The notes below the pieces were generated by a model. That model was given only the letters and a program-made list of their open reading frames with translations. It ran no database searches and was not told the DNA's origin. From assembly GCA_938042205.1 (NCBI GenBank), contig CALIRS010000191.1, forward strand, positions 1-6,370: 6,370 nt of DNA. Direction: 5' to 3'. The number at the start of each line of letters is the position of its first letter. Positions within the stretch are counted from its first letter, which is position 1. The DNA comes from an uncultured bacterium. Its GTDB lineage: Bacteria; Actinomycetota; Aquicultoria; SKW223. This document shows positions 5,413 through 6,370 of the stretch, piece after piece. Both the position numbers and the translations under genes were made by a program.

Positions 5413-6174
5413 ATGTCAAGTGAAAGGAGAAATGATTTGGGTGTTCTTTTCTGGATAGTTTTAGCGACTCTTGTAAATGGTTTTACCGCTTTTACTGGTG
5501 CAGTTACGTTGTGGATGAATGAGAAGACATTCAGGAAAGCAATTTTCTTTTTGGTTGCTTTTTCCGCAGGCTCTTTATTCTCTGGAGCACTTTTTCATCT
5601 GGCAGCAGAATCACTTGAAACACTTAATGAGCAAATAGTGTTTCTCTTGATGATTTCAGGTTTTTCATTATTTTTTATTGTAGAAAGATTCTTATGGTGG
5701 CATCACTGTCACGAAGGAGAGTGTGACGTTCATCCGGTATCCTATCTCGTATTAATTGGTGATAGTATACATAATTTTATAGATGGAGCAGTGATCGCAG
5801 CCAGTTTTTTTGTCGGGATTCATTTTGGGATTTTAACTACTGTTCTGGTGTTGATTCATGAACTGCCTCAGGAACTTGGTGATTTCGCTATCCTTATTCA
5901 TGGTGGTTTTTCAAAGTCAAAAGCACTTTTTTTTAATTTTCTATCTCAGTTAACCTGTGTTTTGGGAGGGATATTGACTTATTACATTGGAGCAATCAGT
6001 GGACATACGATGTTTCTTCTGCCCTTTGCAGCGGGTGGCTTTCTTTATATTTCAGCATCAGATCTTGTTCCAGAGCTTCATCGTGAACCGAATAGAGCAA
6101 GATCACTTGGTTCTTTTGTATTTTTCTTAGCAGGTGTTCTTACAATGATTTGTTTAAAACTATTTTCTGAATAA
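5413..6174 (+). CDS. ZIP-family divalent metal transporter
   Basis: An inner-membrane transporter of 253 residues with about eight membrane segments (roughly 11-33, 43-64, 74-95, 109-134, 137-163, 172-196, 200-218, 229-250). ZIP proteins bring zinc, iron or manganese into the cytoplasm. The binuclear metal site is intact: segment 4 has His120-Asn121-x-x-Asp124-Gly125, and segment 5 has His149-Glu150-x-Pro152-x-Glu154-x-Gly-Asp157. Segment 6 carries the conserved N-x-x-S (175-178). The loop between segments 3 and 4 is rich in His and Cys (97-107) and may bind metal. Specificity cannot be read from the sequence. The ATG at 5413 lacks a ribosome site. The in-frame TTG at 5437 (codon 9) has AAGGAGA 6 bases upstream and would start the protein just before the first membrane segment, so the true product may be 245 residues. 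It lies downstream of the phosphoesterase gene on the same strand and may have its own promoter in the 67-base gap. Confidence 0.92.
   Translation: MSSERRNDLGVLFWIVLATLVNGFTAFTGAVTLWMNEKTFRKAIFFLVAFSAGSLFSGALFHLAAESLETLNEQIVFLLMISGFSLFFIVERFLWWHHCHEGECDVHPVSYLVLIGDSIHNFIDGAVIAASFFVGIHFGILTTVLVLIHELPQELGDFAILIHGGFSKSKALFFNFLSQLTCVLGGILTYYIGAISGHTMFLLPFAAGGFLYISASDLVPELHREPNRARSLGSFVFFLAGVLTMICLKLFSE
5424..5430 (+). promoter_or_regulatory. ribosome site favouring a TTG start for the ZIP gene
   Basis: AAGGAGA lies inside the first codons of the longer ZIP reading frame and 6 bases before TTG 5437-5439, an in-frame codon. The spacing is near optimal for initiation there. The ATG at 5432 in the gap is out of frame with the transporter. 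Confidence 0.5.
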
Positions 6175-6219
6175 CTATCTTCCTCGGTATTCAATCTTCA
6201 GTCTAAATTATCTTCATGG

Positions 6220-6248
6220 TGGAAATGCCAAACGAGCCAAATTAAAAT
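6220..6248 (+). promoter_or_regulatory. candidate promoter of the tRNA gene
   Basis: TGGAAA (6220-6225) and TAAAAT (6243-6248) are 17 bases apart. Transcription would begin near 6255, about 10 bases before the mature tRNA. The rest of the gap after the ZIP stop (6175-6219) shows no recognisable feature and no clear terminator. Confidence 0.4.
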
Positions 6249-6265
6249 TAATCTATGAAAGTGAA

Positions 6266-6340
6266 GGGCCCGTAGCTCAATGGTAGAGCAGCGGACTCAT
6301 AATCCGTAGGTTCGAGGTTCGAATCCTCGCGGGCCCACCA
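6266..6340 (+). tRNA. tRNA with CAU anticodon (elongator Met, or Ile2)
   Basis: The cloverleaf is complete. The acceptor GGGCCCG (6266-6272) pairs with CGGGCCC (6330-6336). The D stem is GCTC/GAGC with a 7-base loop. The anticodon stem GCGGA/TCCGT carries loop CTCATAA with anticodon CAT at 6298-6300. The variable loop is AGGTT, and the T stem CGAGG/CCTCG encloses TTCGAAT. Discriminator A6337 and an encoded CCA (6338-6340) follow. It is not the initiator tRNA, because the acceptor ends in a paired G1-C72 and the anticodon stem lacks the three G-C pairs. Elongator Met is the likelier reading, but a tRNA-Ile2 with lysidine-modified C34 has the same anticodon loop. All stems are GC-rich in an AT-rich region, which could hint at a warm habitat. 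Confidence 0.95.
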
Positions 6341-6370
6341 CCTTGATGACGCGGCAAGGTAATAACGTGT

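Noticed and set aside
6340..6360. ACCTTG/CAAGGT inverted repeat after the tRNA as a terminator
   Set aside because: The stem is 6 bp with a 9-base loop and no T-run follows; the window ends 10 bases later, so it cannot be judged.
6347..6370. ATG open to the window end as the start of a new gene
   Set aside because: Only eight codons are visible, with no ribosome site and only 6 bases after the tRNA CCA.
6266..6370. tRNA 3' end as an integration site for a mobile element
   Set aside because: No integrase, phage gene or repeated tRNA fragment is visible in the window.
1..6370. CRISPR array, insertion sequence or prophage
   Set aside because: No regularly spaced repeats, transposase motifs, terminal inverted repeats or phage genes were seen on either strand.

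Overview
The window is an AT-rich chromosomal stretch from a bacterium. It has sigma70-type -35/-10 elements, a lipoprotein signal peptide, a tRNA gene with an encoded CCA end and a PerR-type Fur regulator. The gene content (rubrerythrin, PerR, a pentaheme c-type cytochrome lipoprotein) suggests an anaerobe or microaerophile that respires with multiheme cytochromes and must cope with occasional oxygen or peroxide. The lineage cannot be fixed from the sequence. A deep-branching group of the Ignavibacteria, Calditrichota or candidate-phylum kind would fit, but that is a guess. No mobile element, CRISPR array or phage gene is visible.

Layout, left to right. (1) 1-1947, + strand: a good promoter drives a short helical protein of unknown function. 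It is followed by a 517-residue protein whose N-terminal domain looks like a restriction-endonuclease fold that has lost its catalytic E-x-K, joined to HEAT-like and TPR-like helical repeats. The short gene appears to continue in the -1 frame after a T7 run, into the start of the large gene. (2) 1948-2093: two strong GC-rich hairpins between convergent genes, the second a bidirectional terminator. (3) 2094-2993, - strand: a perR-rubrerythrin operon, with a regulator that senses peroxide and an enzyme that removes it. (4) 2994-3057: a compact divergent promoter region with a perfect 6-1-6 palindrome. (5) 3058-3498, + strand: a universal stress protein whose stop codon overlaps that of the next, convergent gene. 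(6) 3495-4805, - strand: a pentaheme cytochrome c lipoprotein. (7) 4878-6174, + strand: a stand-alone LigD-type 3'-phosphoesterase (DNA end repair), then a ZIP-family metal transporter. (8) 6266-6340: a CAU-anticodon tRNA.

Genes 3, 5 and 7 form a loose stress and metal theme: peroxide sensing and removal, a stress protein, DNA 3'-end cleaning and metal import. Only perR-rbr is clearly one operon. The most unusual points are the split or frameshifted small gene, the catalytically dead nuclease-HEAT-TPR protein beside it, and promoter elements that place transcription starts at or next to start codons, implying leaderless mRNAs for perR and the stress-protein gene.
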